Shown: positions 15,178 through 24,135, counted from the first letter of the stretch. The stretch: 64,000 bases of DNA from Streptomyces flaveus (GCF_014647675.1 NZ_BMPQ01000012.1:164166-228165), one strand, 5' to 3'. Made by a program: numbers and translations. Notes: generated by a model from the sequence alone, not told the origin.

Positions 15178-16845
15178 ATGTCGCCCTCCCTCGTCACCCG
15201 AGTCCAATTGGCCTACGCCCGCATCAAGACGGTGGACCGCCCCGAGATCTGGATCAACCTGCGCTCCCAGGCAGAGGTCGAGGCCGAAGCCCGAGCCATC
15301 GACACCCGCCTCGCCGCAGGCGAACACCTCCCCCTCGCAGGGCGACTGTTCGCAGCAAAGGGCAACATCGACGTAGCGGGCCTCCCCACAACCGCCGGCT
15401 GCCCTTCCTACGCGTACCAGCCGGAGGCAGACGCCCCGGCGGTCGCCCGCCTACGCGCGGCAGGCGCGATCGCCCTCGGCACCACGAACCTGGACCAGTT
15501 CGCCACAGGCCTCGTCGGCACCCGCTCCCCCCACGGCGCCGTGCGCAACGCCATCGCCCCGCAGAGAATCAGCGGCGGCTCCAGCTCCGGCTCAGCCGTA
15601 GCGGTAGCGCTCGGCATCGTCGACTTCGCGCTGGGCACGGACACCGCGGGCAGCGGCCGCGTCCCCGCCGCGTTCAACTCAATCGTCGGCCTCAAACCCA
15701 CCCGAGGCCTCGTCCCCACGGAGGGCGTGGTCCCGGCCTGCGCCTCCCTGGACTGCGTAACGGTCTTCGCGCGCACCCTCCCGGAGGCGGAACAGGCCCT
15801 CACCCACATGACCTCCCCACCCGCCCGAGAACTCCCCGCACTCCCCCAGCGCACCCCGGGCCCCTGGCGCATAGCCGTCCCGCCCCGAGGCCAGCTCGGC
15901 GAAATGGACGAGGGCTGGGCACAGGCATACGAGGCAGCCGTGACCCGGCTACGGGCCGCAGGCGCCGAGTTGCGCACCATCGATCTCGCCCCCTTCACGG
16001 CGGCCGCCACGATGCTGTACGAGGGAGCCTTCGTGGCCGAGCGTTACACAGCAATAGGGAGCTTTGTCGACAAGTTGCTCTCCGAGGGTGGCGACGGCCT
16101 GGACCCCACGGTCGCCGGAATCATCACCCGCGCCCGGGACATCCCGGCCCACCAGCTCTTCGCCGACCAGGAGCGTCTGGCAGCCCTGCGCACCCGCGCA
16201 CTGGAGTCACTCGGCGACGCGGACGCCCTGCTCCTGCCGACCGCGCCCGGCCATCCCACCCTCGCCGAGGTGGCCGCCGACCCGCTGGGCACGAACGCCC
16301 GCCTCGGCCGCTTCACCAACTCCACCAACCTCTTCGACCTGGCCGCCGTCGCCGTCCCTGCGGGCCAGGTGGCGGGGCTGCCCTTCGGCGTCATGCTGAT
16401 CGGCCCCGCGTTCACCGACGAACGTCTCGTCCGCATCGCCCGAACCCTGGAAGCGCCACCCGTCCGCCTCGCCGTACTCGGCGCGCACATGTCGGACCAG
16501 CCCCTGAACGGGCAACTCCTCGCGCTGGGCGCCCAGCTGGAACGTACGACGAAGACCGCCTCCGTCTACCGGCTGCACGCCCTGACCACCGACCCGCCCA
16601 AGCCGGGCCTGGTCCACGTCGGCGCCGACGGAGCCGCGATCGAGGCCGAGGTGTGGCAACTGCCCGCCGAGGGCCTCGGCCGCCTCACCGCCGCGCTGCC
16701 CCGGCCGATGACGCTGGGCCGGGTGACGCTGGCCGACGGCAGCGACGTACCGGGATTCCTGTGCGAGCCGGGCGCGCTCGACGATGCGCGGGACATCACG
16801 GAGTACGGGGGCTGGCGCGCGTACCTGGAGTCGCTCGGCGACTGA
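15178..16845 (+). CDS. atzF: Allophanate hydrolase (amidase signature family)
   Basis: A 555-residue amidase-signature enzyme that hydrolyses allophanate to ammonia and carbon dioxide, the last step after carboxylation and deimination. ATG at 15178 follows AAGGAG by about 6 bases. The catalytic Lys is in LFAAKGNIDVAG (Lys61), the cis-Ser region is ISGGSSSGSAVAVA at about 131-144, and the nucleophile Ser is in GTDTAGSGRVPAAF shortly after. A C-terminal domain of about 120 residues (from about 435, GQLLALGAQLE to ITEYGGWRAYLESLGD) is the additional domain typical of true allophanate hydrolases; it separates them from general amidases. The long in-frame extension upstream overlaps the carboxylase and is not used. 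Confidence 0.93.
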   Translation: MSPSLVTRVQLAYARIKTVDRPEIWINLRSQAEVEAEARAIDTRLAAGEHLPLAGRLFAAKGNIDVAGLPTTAGCPSYAYQPEADAPAVARLRAAGAIALGTTNLDQFATGLVGTRSPHGAVRNAIAPQRISGGSSSGSAVAVALGIVDFALGTDTAGSGRVPAAFNSIVGLKPTRGLVPTEGVVPACASLDCVTVFARTLPEAEQALTHMTSPPARELPALPQRTPGPWRIAVPPRGQLGEMDEGWAQAYEAAVTRLRAAGAELRTIDLAPFTAAATMLYEGAFVAERYTAIGSFVDKLLSEGGDGLDPTVAGIITRARDIPAHQLFADQERLAALRTRALESLGDADALLLPTAPGHPTLAEVAADPLGTNARLGRFTNSTNLFDLAAVAVPAGQVAGLPFGVMLIGPAFTDERLVRIARTLEAPPVRLAVLGAHMSDQPLNGQLLALGAQLERTTKTASVYRLHALTTDPPKPGLVHVGADGAAIEAEVWQLPAEGLGRLTAALPRPMTLGRVTLADGSDVPGFLCEPGALDDARDITEYGGWRAYLESLGD

Positions 16846-16899
16846 CACGGGAACCGGCCGGTGCCGGCAGACGAACGCCCGCTCGCCCGCGCGGTCCGC

Positions 16900-19716
16900 T
16901 CACCCCACCGACGAGTAGGCGACAACCCCCCGCAGCATCCCGTCCACAGCCTTGCGCGCGTTCTTCGCCACGGTGGAGTCCTTGGTGCCGGAAACCGGTG
17001 CCGCCGCCGATATCTGGCCGAGTACGTCGATGACCTGCTTGCACCAGCGCACAAAGTCGCCGGCAGGCATCTCAGCCTCGCGGAGCACCTCGTCGAGTCC
17101 CTTGCCGGAGGCCCACTCGTACGCCGCCCAGGCGAAGCCCAGGTCCGGCTCGCGCTGACCGACGCCCTCGGTCTGGCTGATCCGGAAGTCCTCCTCCAGG
17201 GCGTCGAGGCGACCCCAGATGCGGACCATCTCACCGAGCGCGGCTTTGGCCTTGCCGGACGGCACCTTCGGTGCGAGAGCGTCGTCGCTGACCCGGGCCT
17301 CGTACACCAATGCCGAGGCGCACGCGGCCAGTTCGGCCGGGGCGAGGCCTTCCCAGACTCCGGCGCGCAGGCATTCGCTGGCGAGCAGGTCCAGTTCTCC
17401 GTAGAGCCTGGCGAGCCGTTTGCCGTGCTCGGTGACCTCGTCGCCGCGCAGATAGTCGAGCTCGGTCAACAGCGCGACGATGCGGTCGAAGGTACGGGCG
17501 ATGGTGTTCGTCCGCCCCTCGATGCGCCGCTCCAGCTGCGAGGTGTCGCGCAGCAGCCGGTGGTAGCGCTCGGCCCAACGGGCGTGGTCCTCGCGGTCGT
17601 TGCACCCGTGGCAGGGGTGTGCGCGCAGTGCGGTGCGCAGCCGGGTGATCTCCCGGTCGTCGGCGGCATCGGCGCGCCGCTTGCGGTGCCGGTCGGGAAC
17701 GATGTGCCCGGCCTTCGTGCGCAGCGCGGAGGCGAGATCGCGGCGCGACTGCGGTGAGCGCGGGTTGAACGACTTCGGGATGCGCATCCGCTCCAGCGCC
17801 TCGACGGGCACCGGGAAGTCGATCGAGGCCAGCCGCTTGACCTGCCGCTCGGCGGTGAGGACCAGGGGCCGCGGCCCGTCGTCGTGCTCGAAGCCGCGGT
17901 GGCCGTTGGACCGGCCGGCGGACAGCCCGGGGTCCAGCACCAGCGCAAGACCCGCGAACTTGCCGGTCGGCACATGGATCACATCACCGGGCTTGAGCTT
18001 TTCCAACGCCACGGCCGCTTCCGCTCGCCGCTGCGCCGCGCCCTGCTTGGCCAGCTCGGTCTCGCGGTCCTTGAGTTCGCGACGCAGTCGCGCGTACTCG
18101 TCGAAGTCGCCCAGGTGGCAGGTCATGGAGGCCTTGTAGCCCTCAAGTCCCTCTTCGTTGCGCTGCACCTGGCGGGAGATCCCCACGACCGACTTGTCGG
18201 CCTGGAACTGCGCAAAGGACGTCTCAAGGAGTTCGCGCGAGCGGTGCCGGCCGAACTGCTCGACGAGGTTCACCGCCATGTTGTACGACGGCTTGAAGCT
18301 GGAGCGCAGCGGGTACGTACGGGTGCCCGCGAGGCCTGCGAGGTGCTCCGGGCTCATGCCGCGCTGCCACAGCACGACGGCGTGGCCCTCGACATCGATG
18401 CCACGGCGGCCTGCGCGGCCGGTCAGCTGGGTGTACTCGCCGGGTGTGATGTCTGCGTGCTGCTCGCCGTTCCACTTGACGAGCTTCTCCAACACCACCG
18501 AGCGGGCGGGCATGTTGATGCCGAGGGCGAGGGTCTCGGTGGCGAACACGGCCTTGACCAGGCCGCGAACGAACAGTTCCTCGACGACCTCCTTGAACGT
18601 CGGCAGCATGCCCGCGTGGTGAGCCGCGATGCCGCGCTCCAGGCCTTCCAGCCACTCGTAGTAGCCCAGGACGTGCAGGTCCTCGGCCGGTATCGAGGAC
18701 GTACGTCCCTCGACGAGAGCGCGAACCTTGTGACGTGCCTCGTCGTCGTTCAGCCTGAGGCCCGCGTACAGGCACTGCTGGACGGCGGCCTCGCAGGCGG
18801 CGCGGCTGAAGATGAACGTGATGGCGGGCAGCAGCCCCTCGGAGTCGAGCCGCTCGATGACCTCGGGGCGGCCCGGTGTCCATACGCGCGATCTCTGCCG
18901 CCGCTCGCGCTCGCGGTCGGCCTCGCGCATGTTGCGGCCCCGTCTGCGGTCCTGGTACGAGGGCCGGGTCGCCTCCATACGGGCCAGGCGGGTGAGGTCG
19001 GGGTTGACGGCCTTCTTGTGGCCCTCGCCCTCCTCGAAGAGGTCGTAGATGCGGCGTCCGGCCAGTACATGCTGGAACAGCGGGACAGGCCGGTGCTCGG
19101 AGACGATCACCTCGGTGTCGCCGCGGACGGTGTCGAGCCAGTCGCCGAACTCCTCGGCGTTCGACACCGTCGCCGAGAGCGACACCAACGTCACCGACTC
19201 GGGGAGGTGGATGATCACTTCCTCCCAGACGGCACCGCGGAAGCGGTCGGAGAGGTAGTGCACCTCGTCCATGACGACGTGGCCGAGGCCGAGGAGGGTC
19301 TGCGAGCCCGCATAGAGCATGTTGCGGAGCACCTCGGTGGTCATCACGACCACCGGGGCGTCGGAGTTGACGCTGTTGTCGCCGGTGAGCAGGCCGACCT
19401 TCTCGGCGCCGTAACGCCGTGCCAGATCGGTGTACTTCTGGTTCGACAGCGCCTTGATGGGCGTGGTGTAGAAGCACTTCTTGCCCTGCTGGAGGGCGAG
19501 GTGGACGGCGAACTCGCCCACGATCGTCTTGCCCGAGCCGGTGGGCGCGGCCACCAGCACACCCTTGCCCGCTTCGAGTGCCTGACAGGCCTCGATCTGG
19601 AAGGGGTCGAGGCCGAAGTCGTACATCTCGCGGAAGGACGCGAGCGCCGTGGCCTGCTCGACAGCGCGCTGCCGCGCTGCCGCGTACCGCTCGGCCGGTG
19701 ATAGATCCTCTGTCAT
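16900..19716 (-). CDS. Ski2/Mtr4-like DEAD/DEVH-box helicase (HelY-type)
   Basis: A 938-residue superfamily 2 helicase. Walker A is VAAPTGSGKTIVGEF at about residues 47-61, motif II is VMDEVHYLSDRFRG, motif III is LSATVSN, and motif VI lies in QLTGRAGRRGIDVEG. The C-terminal third carries the helical DSHCT-type domain (LIGEMV-like region VRIWGRLDALEEDF) common to Ski2 and Mtr4 RNA helicases. Actinobacterial members are often named HelY. It likely unwinds RNA or RNA-DNA structures; the substrate is not established. ATG at 19716 is preceded by a GAAAG element; an ATG 45 bases upstream is possible but adds an unusual hydrophobic leader. It lies downstream of tatAC on the same strand. Confidence 0.9.
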   Translation of the reverse strand: MTEDLSPAERYAAARQRAVEQATALASFREMYDFGLDPFQIEACQALEAGKGVLVAAPTGSGKTIVGEFAVHLALQQGKKCFYTTPIKALSNQKYTDLARRYGAEKVGLLTGDNSVNSDAPVVVMTTEVLRNMLYAGSQTLLGLGHVVMDEVHYLSDRFRGAVWEEVIIHLPESVTLVSLSATVSNAEEFGDWLDTVRGDTEVIVSEHRPVPLFQHVLAGRRIYDLFEEGEGHKKAVNPDLTRLARMEATRPSYQDRRRGRNMREADRERERRQRSRVWTPGRPEVIERLDSEGLLPAITFIFSRAACEAAVQQCLYAGLRLNDDEARHKVRALVEGRTSSIPAEDLHVLGYYEWLEGLERGIAAHHAGMLPTFKEVVEELFVRGLVKAVFATETLALGINMPARSVVLEKLVKWNGEQHADITPGEYTQLTGRAGRRGIDVEGHAVVLWQRGMSPEHLAGLAGTRTYPLRSSFKPSYNMAVNLVEQFGRHRSRELLETSFAQFQADKSVVGISRQVQRNEEGLEGYKASMTCHLGDFDEYARLRRELKDRETELAKQGAAQRRAEAAVALEKLKPGDVIHVPTGKFAGLALVLDPGLSAGRSNGHRGFEHDDGPRPLVLTAERQVKRLASIDFPVPVEALERMRIPKSFNPRSPQSRRDLASALRTKAGHIVPDRHRKRRADAADDREITRLRTALRAHPCHGCNDREDHARWAERYHRLLRDTSQLERRIEGRTNTIARTFDRIVALLTELDYLRGDEVTEHGKRLARLYGELDLLASECLRAGVWEGLAPAELAACASALVYEARVSDDALAPKVPSGKAKAALGEMVRIWGRLDALEEDFRISQTEGVGQREPDLGFAWAAYEWASGKGLDEVLREAEMPAGDFVRWCKQVIDVLGQISAAAPVSGTKDSTVAKNARKAVDGMLRGVVAYSSVG

Positions 19717-19834
19717 CGTGCTTTCGAGCGTACCGTCAGCCACTGACAACAGGACGATCAATATCCGGATCCGACCCCGCCCACCGGGAATCCACCCAGC
19801 TCAGGTACGCGGGGCCGGTCTCGGTGCGCGTCTG

Positions 19835-20779
19835 TCAGGTCACGTCGTCGTAGCCGTTGACCCGGTCCGGATCGCGCCGGCGGTCGGAGTCCGGCTGCGC
19901 TGGCAGGGCGCGGCTGGCCGAGACGGACTCGACCTCCCCGACGTCCTCCGGGGTGAGATCGAGTTCGGAGGCCTCGTCGTCGTCGGGGCCGAGTGCTTCC
20001 TTGCGAGCGCGTCGCTTGTCGTTGAGCAGCGAGAAGCCCACCGCCATGAAGTACAGCACGATGATCGGTCCGGAAAGGGCGATCATGCCCACCGGGTCGG
20101 TCGTGGGCGTGGCGACGGCACCGAAGACGAAGACCCCCATGACCACGCCACGCCACCATCCCGCCATGCGCCGCCCGGAGACGATGCCCACCATGTTGAG
20201 CATGATGAGCAGCAGGGGCAGCTCGAATGCGACGCCGAAGATCAGCACCATACGGATGGTGAAGTCGAGCACCTCGTCCAGGGAGAGGATGTTGGCCGAG
20301 CCCCCTGGGGTGAGGCTCAGCAGCACCTTCATGCTGACCGGCAGGATGGCGTACGCGAGGAGGGCGCCGCCGATGAACAGCGGGACTGCCGCGGTGACGA
20401 AGGCGTACGTGTACTTCTTCTCGTGCTTGTGCAGACCGGGGGCGACGAACGCCCACAGCTGATACAGCCAGACCGGGCTCGACACCACGAGGCCGGCCAT
20501 CAGGCTCACCTTGATCGTCGTGGTGAACGGCGACGTGAGGGTGTTGAACGAGACGATCGCACAGTTGCCGCCGTCGCTGTTCACGAGGTCCTCGCACGTG
20601 GGTACGGGGTCGGCGAGGAACTGCATCAACTGTTCGCTGTAGAAAGCAGCGACGATCATCACCAGGATGATCGCGATCATCGCCTTCGTGAGCCGGTTGC
20701 GGAGCTCGCGAAGGTGTTCCACGAGGGGCATCCGCCCCTCGGGATCCTTCTCTTCCTTCTTGCGGGCAGACTTCAGCAA
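19835..20779 (-). CDS. tatC: Sec-independent protein translocase TatC
   Basis: A 314-residue TatC with six predicted membrane helices. Conserved marks are MPLVEHLRELRNRL near the N-terminus, FVAPGLHKHEKKYTY before the third helix and FGVAFELPLLLIMLNMVG in the fourth. It is the core receptor for twin-arginine signal peptides. A charged C-terminal tail of about 60 residues is longer than in proteobacteria but common in Streptomyces. It lies 47 bases after tatA on the same strand; the two form the tat operon. Confidence 0.96.
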   Translation of the reverse strand: MLKSARKKEEKDPEGRMPLVEHLRELRNRLTKAMIAIILVMIVAAFYSEQLMQFLADPVPTCEDLVNSDGGNCAIVSFNTLTSPFTTTIKVSLMAGLVVSSPVWLYQLWAFVAPGLHKHEKKYTYAFVTAAVPLFIGGALLAYAILPVSMKVLLSLTPGGSANILSLDEVLDFTIRMVLIFGVAFELPLLLIMLNMVGIVSGRRMAGWWRGVVMGVFVFGAVATPTTDPVGMIALSGPIIVLYFMAVGFSLLNDKRRARKEALGPDDDEASELDLTPEDVGEVESVSASRALPAQPDSDRRRDPDRVNGYDDVT

Positions 20780-20826
20780 CCCACGTTCCCATCTCGTGCA
20801 GCGGGCCGGAGGTCACCGGCCCTGCG

Positions 20827-21108
20827 TCAGCGCTTGGTCGTGTCCGTCGGCTCAGCGACCGGGCGGGAGCTGGTCACGTCACCGGGAGCGGCCTGGATGG
20901 TGCGCTGAGCCGGGGTCTCGCCGTTCGGCGGCGCGGAGGCAGCCGTGGTGTCGTCCTGGCCCTCCGTCTTCATCGCCTTGGCCTCGCTCTTGAGGATGCG
21001 CGCAGACTTGCCGAGCGAGCGAGCCATGTCCGGAAGCTTCTTCGCGCCGAACAGCAGAATGATGACGACGAGGATGAGAATGATCTCGGTGGGGCCGAGC
21101 CTACCCAT
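20827..21108 (-). CDS. tatA: Sec-independent protein translocase TatA
   Basis: A 93-residue TatA. The single N-terminal membrane helix and amphipathic helix read MGRLGPTEIILILVVIILL and FGAKKLPDMARSLGKSARI, with the FGxKKLP hinge. The tail is hydrophilic and rich in Thr and Ala. ATG at 21108 was chosen over an upstream in-frame ATG because a GAAGG ribosome site lies 8 bases before it. TatA forms the transport pore with TatC. The gap 21109-21339 holds an 8-bp dyad (TGGTCGGA at 21156-21163 with its complement at 21169-21176) of unknown role and probably the tat promoter. Confidence 0.95.
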   Translation of the reverse strand: MGRLGPTEIILILVVIILLFGAKKLPDMARSLGKSARILKSEAKAMKTEGQDDTTAASAPPNGETPAQRTIQAAPGDVTSSRPVAEPTDTTKR

Positions 21109-21339
21109 AGCTTTTACCTTCTTCACCGAGGCGACAGGAAGTCCTTGTGTCCGGCTGGTCGGACATCATCCGACCATCGGCTGTGGGCGATCGTAACCCG
21201 CAGGAGTAAACGTCAGGCAATGCCTGTGCATACTCCATGTTCGGCCAGCGCCTCGTCCCTGGGCCGCGCTCTTGAGCGTACCTGCCCCGGGTGAGAAGTT
21301 GACAGGCCGGAATGACTCAAAGCGCCCGGCAGGGACGGC

Positions 21340-21534
21340 TCACAGCGCATCGACAGAACGCGCCGCGGTCGCGGAGGCCCGTTCCAGGTCTTCTGCCGCG
21401 CGACTGATCCGATGTGCGGAATCCGTGACCTGCCTGCCCAGACGCTCGGCTTCCAGGAAGACCCGGACAGCAAGAACACCGAGTACAGCGATTCCCAGGA
21501 ACCCCACAGCGATCGCGAGCATCGGCCAGAACAT
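21340..21534 (-). CDS. Small membrane protein, conserved hypothetical
   Basis: A 64-residue protein with one long hydrophobic helix (FWPMLAIAVGFLGIAVLGV onward) at residues 2-27, then a polar helix with heptad-like spacing (EAERLGRQVTDSAHRISRA, ending AARSVDAL). This looks like a membrane-anchored short coiled coil. It is codirectional with the zinc-ribbon gene 9 bases upstream. The family is not named, but I recall similar short proteins beside tatA in Streptomyces. Function unknown. Confidence 0.7.
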   Translation of the reverse strand: MFWPMLAIAVGFLGIAVLGVLAVRVFLEAERLGRQVTDSAHRISRAAEDLERASATAARSVDAL

Positions 21535-21543
21535 GCGCCGCCC

Positions 21544-21777
21544 CTAGACGGTGGAGTGCAGCCGCAGGGTCCGCACTCCCCCGCCGGTGAGGAGTTCCAC
21601 GATCCGCTCACCGGCCGGCTTGCGCACGGCCGCCCCGCACTCGGGGCAGGTGAAGGAGTAGAAGGTCGTCTTCGGTGTGGCGCCGATCGCCAAGCGCAGA
21701 GCGTTCGCGGAGAGTTCGAAGTGGGCGCGGCAGTCGGGGCAGGCGGCCTTGAACACCACGGGATCCACTCTCGTCAT
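21544..21777 (-). CDS. Small zinc-ribbon protein
   Basis: A 77-residue protein with two CxxC knuckles, ACPDCRAHF and TCPECGAAV, separated by 29 residues, forming a typical zinc ribbon. The end TGGGVRTLRLHSTV is basic. ATG at 21777 gives a compact protein; an upstream in-frame ATG at 21837 would add 20 low-complexity residues and overlap the end of pafC by 4 bases. It is downstream of pafBC and upstream of the small membrane protein. Function unknown; DNA, RNA or protein binding is possible. Confidence 0.72.
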   Translation of the reverse strand: MTRVDPVVFKAACPDCRAHFELSANALRLAIGATPKTTFYSFTCPECGAAVRKPAGERIVELLTGGGVRTLRLHSTV

Positions 21778-21833
21778 GCCCGAGAACGCGGATGTCACGG
21801 ACATTCCTTGCGTACCAGACATCGCCGACCTGC

Positions 21834-22964
21834 TCACAGCCCTTGCTCCTGCCTGCCGTACAGCCCGTCCTGAACTCCATGCGGCACCTCGGGGAGACTC
21901 TCCCCCACTCTCGGCTCCTCCCCCACTCTCGGCTTCGCTCGAGCGGGGGGACCCCCATGAGCGGGGGGACCCCCATCGCCCGGTGGCTCGTCGTACGCCG
22001 CGAGCGCCTCGCGTGCCGCCTGCCGGGCGCTGTCCGCGACCTCACGCGGCGAGACGATCCGGCCGTCCCGCCCGAGCCGCAGCGCGAGGCGGCGCAGCGA
22101 GGCGGGATCGGAGGCACGCAGGGTGATACGCAGCCCGCCGTCCGGGAGTTCATCGGCGCTGTCGTGGGGGTAGTACTCGGCGACCCAGCGCCCGCCCGGC
22201 CCGACCTCGACGACCACTTCGGGATCCTCGGCGGCGGGCTGCACCAGCCCCTCGGAGAGGTCCCGCAGTTCGATCTCGGGCGGCGCGGACGGCTCGTCCA
22301 GGATGCGGATCTCCGCGACCCGGTCGAGCCGGAAGGTGCGCCGCGCCTCGGAGCGGCGGCACCAGGCCTCCACGTAGGTGTGGCCGACGCTGACCAGGCG
22401 GATCGGGTCGATCTCGCGCTCGCTGAGCTCATCGCGCCCGGGCGAGTAGTAGCGGATCCACAGCCGGCGCCGCTCGGAGATCGCCCGGTCGACGTCCGCG
22501 AAGACCCCGCCCTCCGACTCGAACGTCACCGACAGCCGGGCACTGGCGCCCGCCGCCTCGCCCGCCGCGGCCTCCACCTTGGCGGTGGCCCGCAGCAGCG
22601 CCTGCCGGTCGCCCTCCCGCAGCCCGGGCAGGGTGGACACGGCCCGGGCGGCCACCAGCAGCGCGGTCGCCTCGTCGGCGGCGATCCGCAGCGGCTCGGC
22701 CGCCTCCGCGCCCAGGGCGCCCGGGTTGCGCCACCAGATCCGGTCGCCGTCGGTGTCGATGTCCAGCAGATCGCCGCCGCGGAAACTGGTCCCGCACAGC
22801 GGCAGCACATCGAGGTCGGAGATCAACTCGTCCTCGGTGATCCCGAAGGCCCGGGCGACATCGCTGACGCGCGCACCGGGGCGCTCCCGCAGATACGTCA
22901 CCAGGGACAGCATCCGCCGCGTCTGGTCGATGGCACTCACTGGCCTGACCGGTTTTCCCGCCAC
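21834..22964 (-). CDS. pafC: WYL-domain transcriptional regulator PafC
   Basis: A 376-residue protein with an N-terminal winged helix (RMLSLVTYLRERPGARVSDV, then FGITEDELISDLDVLPLCG), a WYL domain around RRLWIRYYSPGRDELSERE and RLDRVAEIRIL, and a C-terminal WCX domain. PafB and PafC form the heterodimeric activator of the LexA-independent DNA damage response in mycobacteria and are linked to the Pup-proteasome locus. The gene follows pafB by 15 bases. Its last about 35 codons are unusual: they derive from tandem copies of the palindromic repeat seen in the carboxylase gene, giving a Gly/Pro/Arg-rich tail after the expected C-terminus. Confidence 0.92.
   Translation of the reverse strand: MAGKPVRPVSAIDQTRRMLSLVTYLRERPGARVSDVARAFGITEDELISDLDVLPLCGTSFRGGDLLDIDTDGDRIWWRNPGALGAEAAEPLRIAADEATALLVAARAVSTLPGLREGDRQALLRATAKVEAAAGEAAGASARLSVTFESEGGVFADVDRAISERRRLWIRYYSPGRDELSEREIDPIRLVSVGHTYVEAWCRRSEARRTFRLDRVAEIRILDEPSAPPEIELRDLSEGLVQPAAEDPEVVVEVGPGGRWVAEYYPHDSADELPDGGLRITLRASDPASLRRLALRLGRDGRIVSPREVADSARQAAREALAAYDEPPGDGGPPAHGGPPARAKPRVGEEPRVGESLPEVPHGVQDGLYGRQEQGL
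21891..21976 (-). repeat. Tandem partial copies of the palindromic repeat at the 3' end of pafC
   Basis: On the minus strand the sequence has ATGGGGGTCCCCCCGCTC twice, then GAGCGAAGCCGAGAGTGGGGGA, shown here as the core start and end only, then a second GCCGAGAGTGGGGGA. One unit matches the carboxylase repeat at 13716-13756 almost base for base and is read in the same frame (GGPPARAKPRVGE). Both halves of the hairpin are duplicated, as expected from slippage. Confidence 0.8.
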
Positions 22965-22979
22965 TTCTCCTACGCCCCC

Positions 22980-23957
22980 TCAGCCCTTGGCCACGGCGCG
23001 CAGCCGGTCCACGACATCGGCCCGCAGTTCGGCGGGCTCCAGGACCACCACATCGGGCCCGAACTCCACGAGCCAGGCGTCCAGGCCATGCCCGTACGGA
23101 ATCTCCAACTCGTCCCAGCCGTCGCCCAGTTCCCGTACGGAGACGGCCTTGGCGCGCAGCGGGTAGCCCGCCCCGCTGCGCAGCCGGATCAGCGCGGAGC
23201 GGTCGGCTGTCTCTCCGGCCCAGCTCGCGACGGTCTCCCGCACGGTGACGACATCGGGCACCTCGGCCGTGAACTTCCCGCTCCGGTTACGAACCTTGCC
23301 GGTGATCCGCGACAGCCTGAACACCCGCTCGGCGCCCCGGTCGCGGTCCCAGCCGGCCAGGTACCAGTGGCCGCGCCAGCACTCCAGCGCCCAGGGCTCG
23401 ACGATGCGGGGCTCGGGGCGGGCGGCGGTGGCCTTGCGGTAGTCGAAGGAGACGGGACGGCGGTCTCGACAGGCCAGCATCAGCGGTTCGAAGGCCGCCT
23501 CGTGCACGGGGATGTGCGGCTCCAGGGCGCCATGGGCCTCGTACGGGTCGACGTCCTCGGGAAGTCCGGCCGCACGCAGCTTCTGCAGAGCGCCGCTCGC
23601 CGCGCCCGCGAGGCGGGCCTGTTGCCAGACCTTGGCGACCAGGCCCAGGGCGGCGGCCTCCTCGGCGTCGAGCGCGATGGGCGGCAGGCGATTGCTGTCC
23701 CGGCGGGCCAGATAGCCGACCTCGCCGTCCAGGCTCTCCACCGTCTCGATGACCAGGCCCAGCTCGCGCAGATCGTCCTTGTCGCGCTCGAACATCCGGT
23801 TGAAGGAATCGTCCGAACCGGTTGCGCCGCTGCCCGGCCTGAAGGCCTCGACGTAAGCCTCGATGGAATCGCGCAGCTCACGCTTGCTGAGCGGCCGCCG
23901 CGTCCCGAGCAGACACAGCGCCAGGTTCATCAGCCGCTCGGCCTTGGCAATGGCCAT
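22980..23957 (-). CDS. pafB: WYL-domain transcriptional regulator PafB
   Basis: A 325-residue partner of PafC with the same order of domains: N-terminal winged helix (RLMNLALCLLGTRRPLSKRE), a middle WYL domain (RRPVSFDYRKATAARPEPR and GHWYLAGWDRDRGAERVFR) and a C-terminal WCX domain (LEIPYGHGLDAWLVEFGPDV). The pair activates DNA repair genes, possibly after sensing a single-stranded nucleic acid through the WYL domain. PafB is the first gene of the pafBC pair. Confidence 0.92.
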   Translation of the reverse strand: MAIAKAERLMNLALCLLGTRRPLSKRELRDSIEAYVEAFRPGSGATGSDDSFNRMFERDKDDLRELGLVIETVESLDGEVGYLARRDSNRLPPIALDAEEAAALGLVAKVWQQARLAGAASGALQKLRAAGLPEDVDPYEAHGALEPHIPVHEAAFEPLMLACRDRRPVSFDYRKATAARPEPRIVEPWALECWRGHWYLAGWDRDRGAERVFRLSRITGKVRNRSGKFTAEVPDVVTVRETVASWAGETADRSALIRLRSGAGYPLRAKAVSVRELGDGWDELEIPYGHGLDAWLVEFGPDVVVLEPAELRADVVDRLRAVAKG

Positions 23958-24025
23958 CGACGTCCTTCCTTATGGTGCTTCCGATCGATGACCGTACCGC
24001 TCCGGAGTGTCGTGGCAAAAGCCGA

Positions 24026-24052
24026 GGGCCCATGCCCGACAGGCATGGGCCC
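24026..24052 (-). terminator. Hairpin between the FKBP gene and pafB
   Basis: GGGCCCATGCC pairs perfectly with GGCATGGGCCC around a 5-base loop. It is 84 bases beyond the stop of the FKBP gene and upstream of pafB, so it probably ends the FKBP transcript. It is symmetrical and without a long T run, which is common in Streptomyces. Confidence 0.65.
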
Positions 24053-24135
24053 CAGCTGATCGGGTCCGGTCGGACCAGATCACACGGCGTACGAGGACCG
24101 GCCCGCGAGCCACTCGCGGCCGGCCCCCGCGAAGA

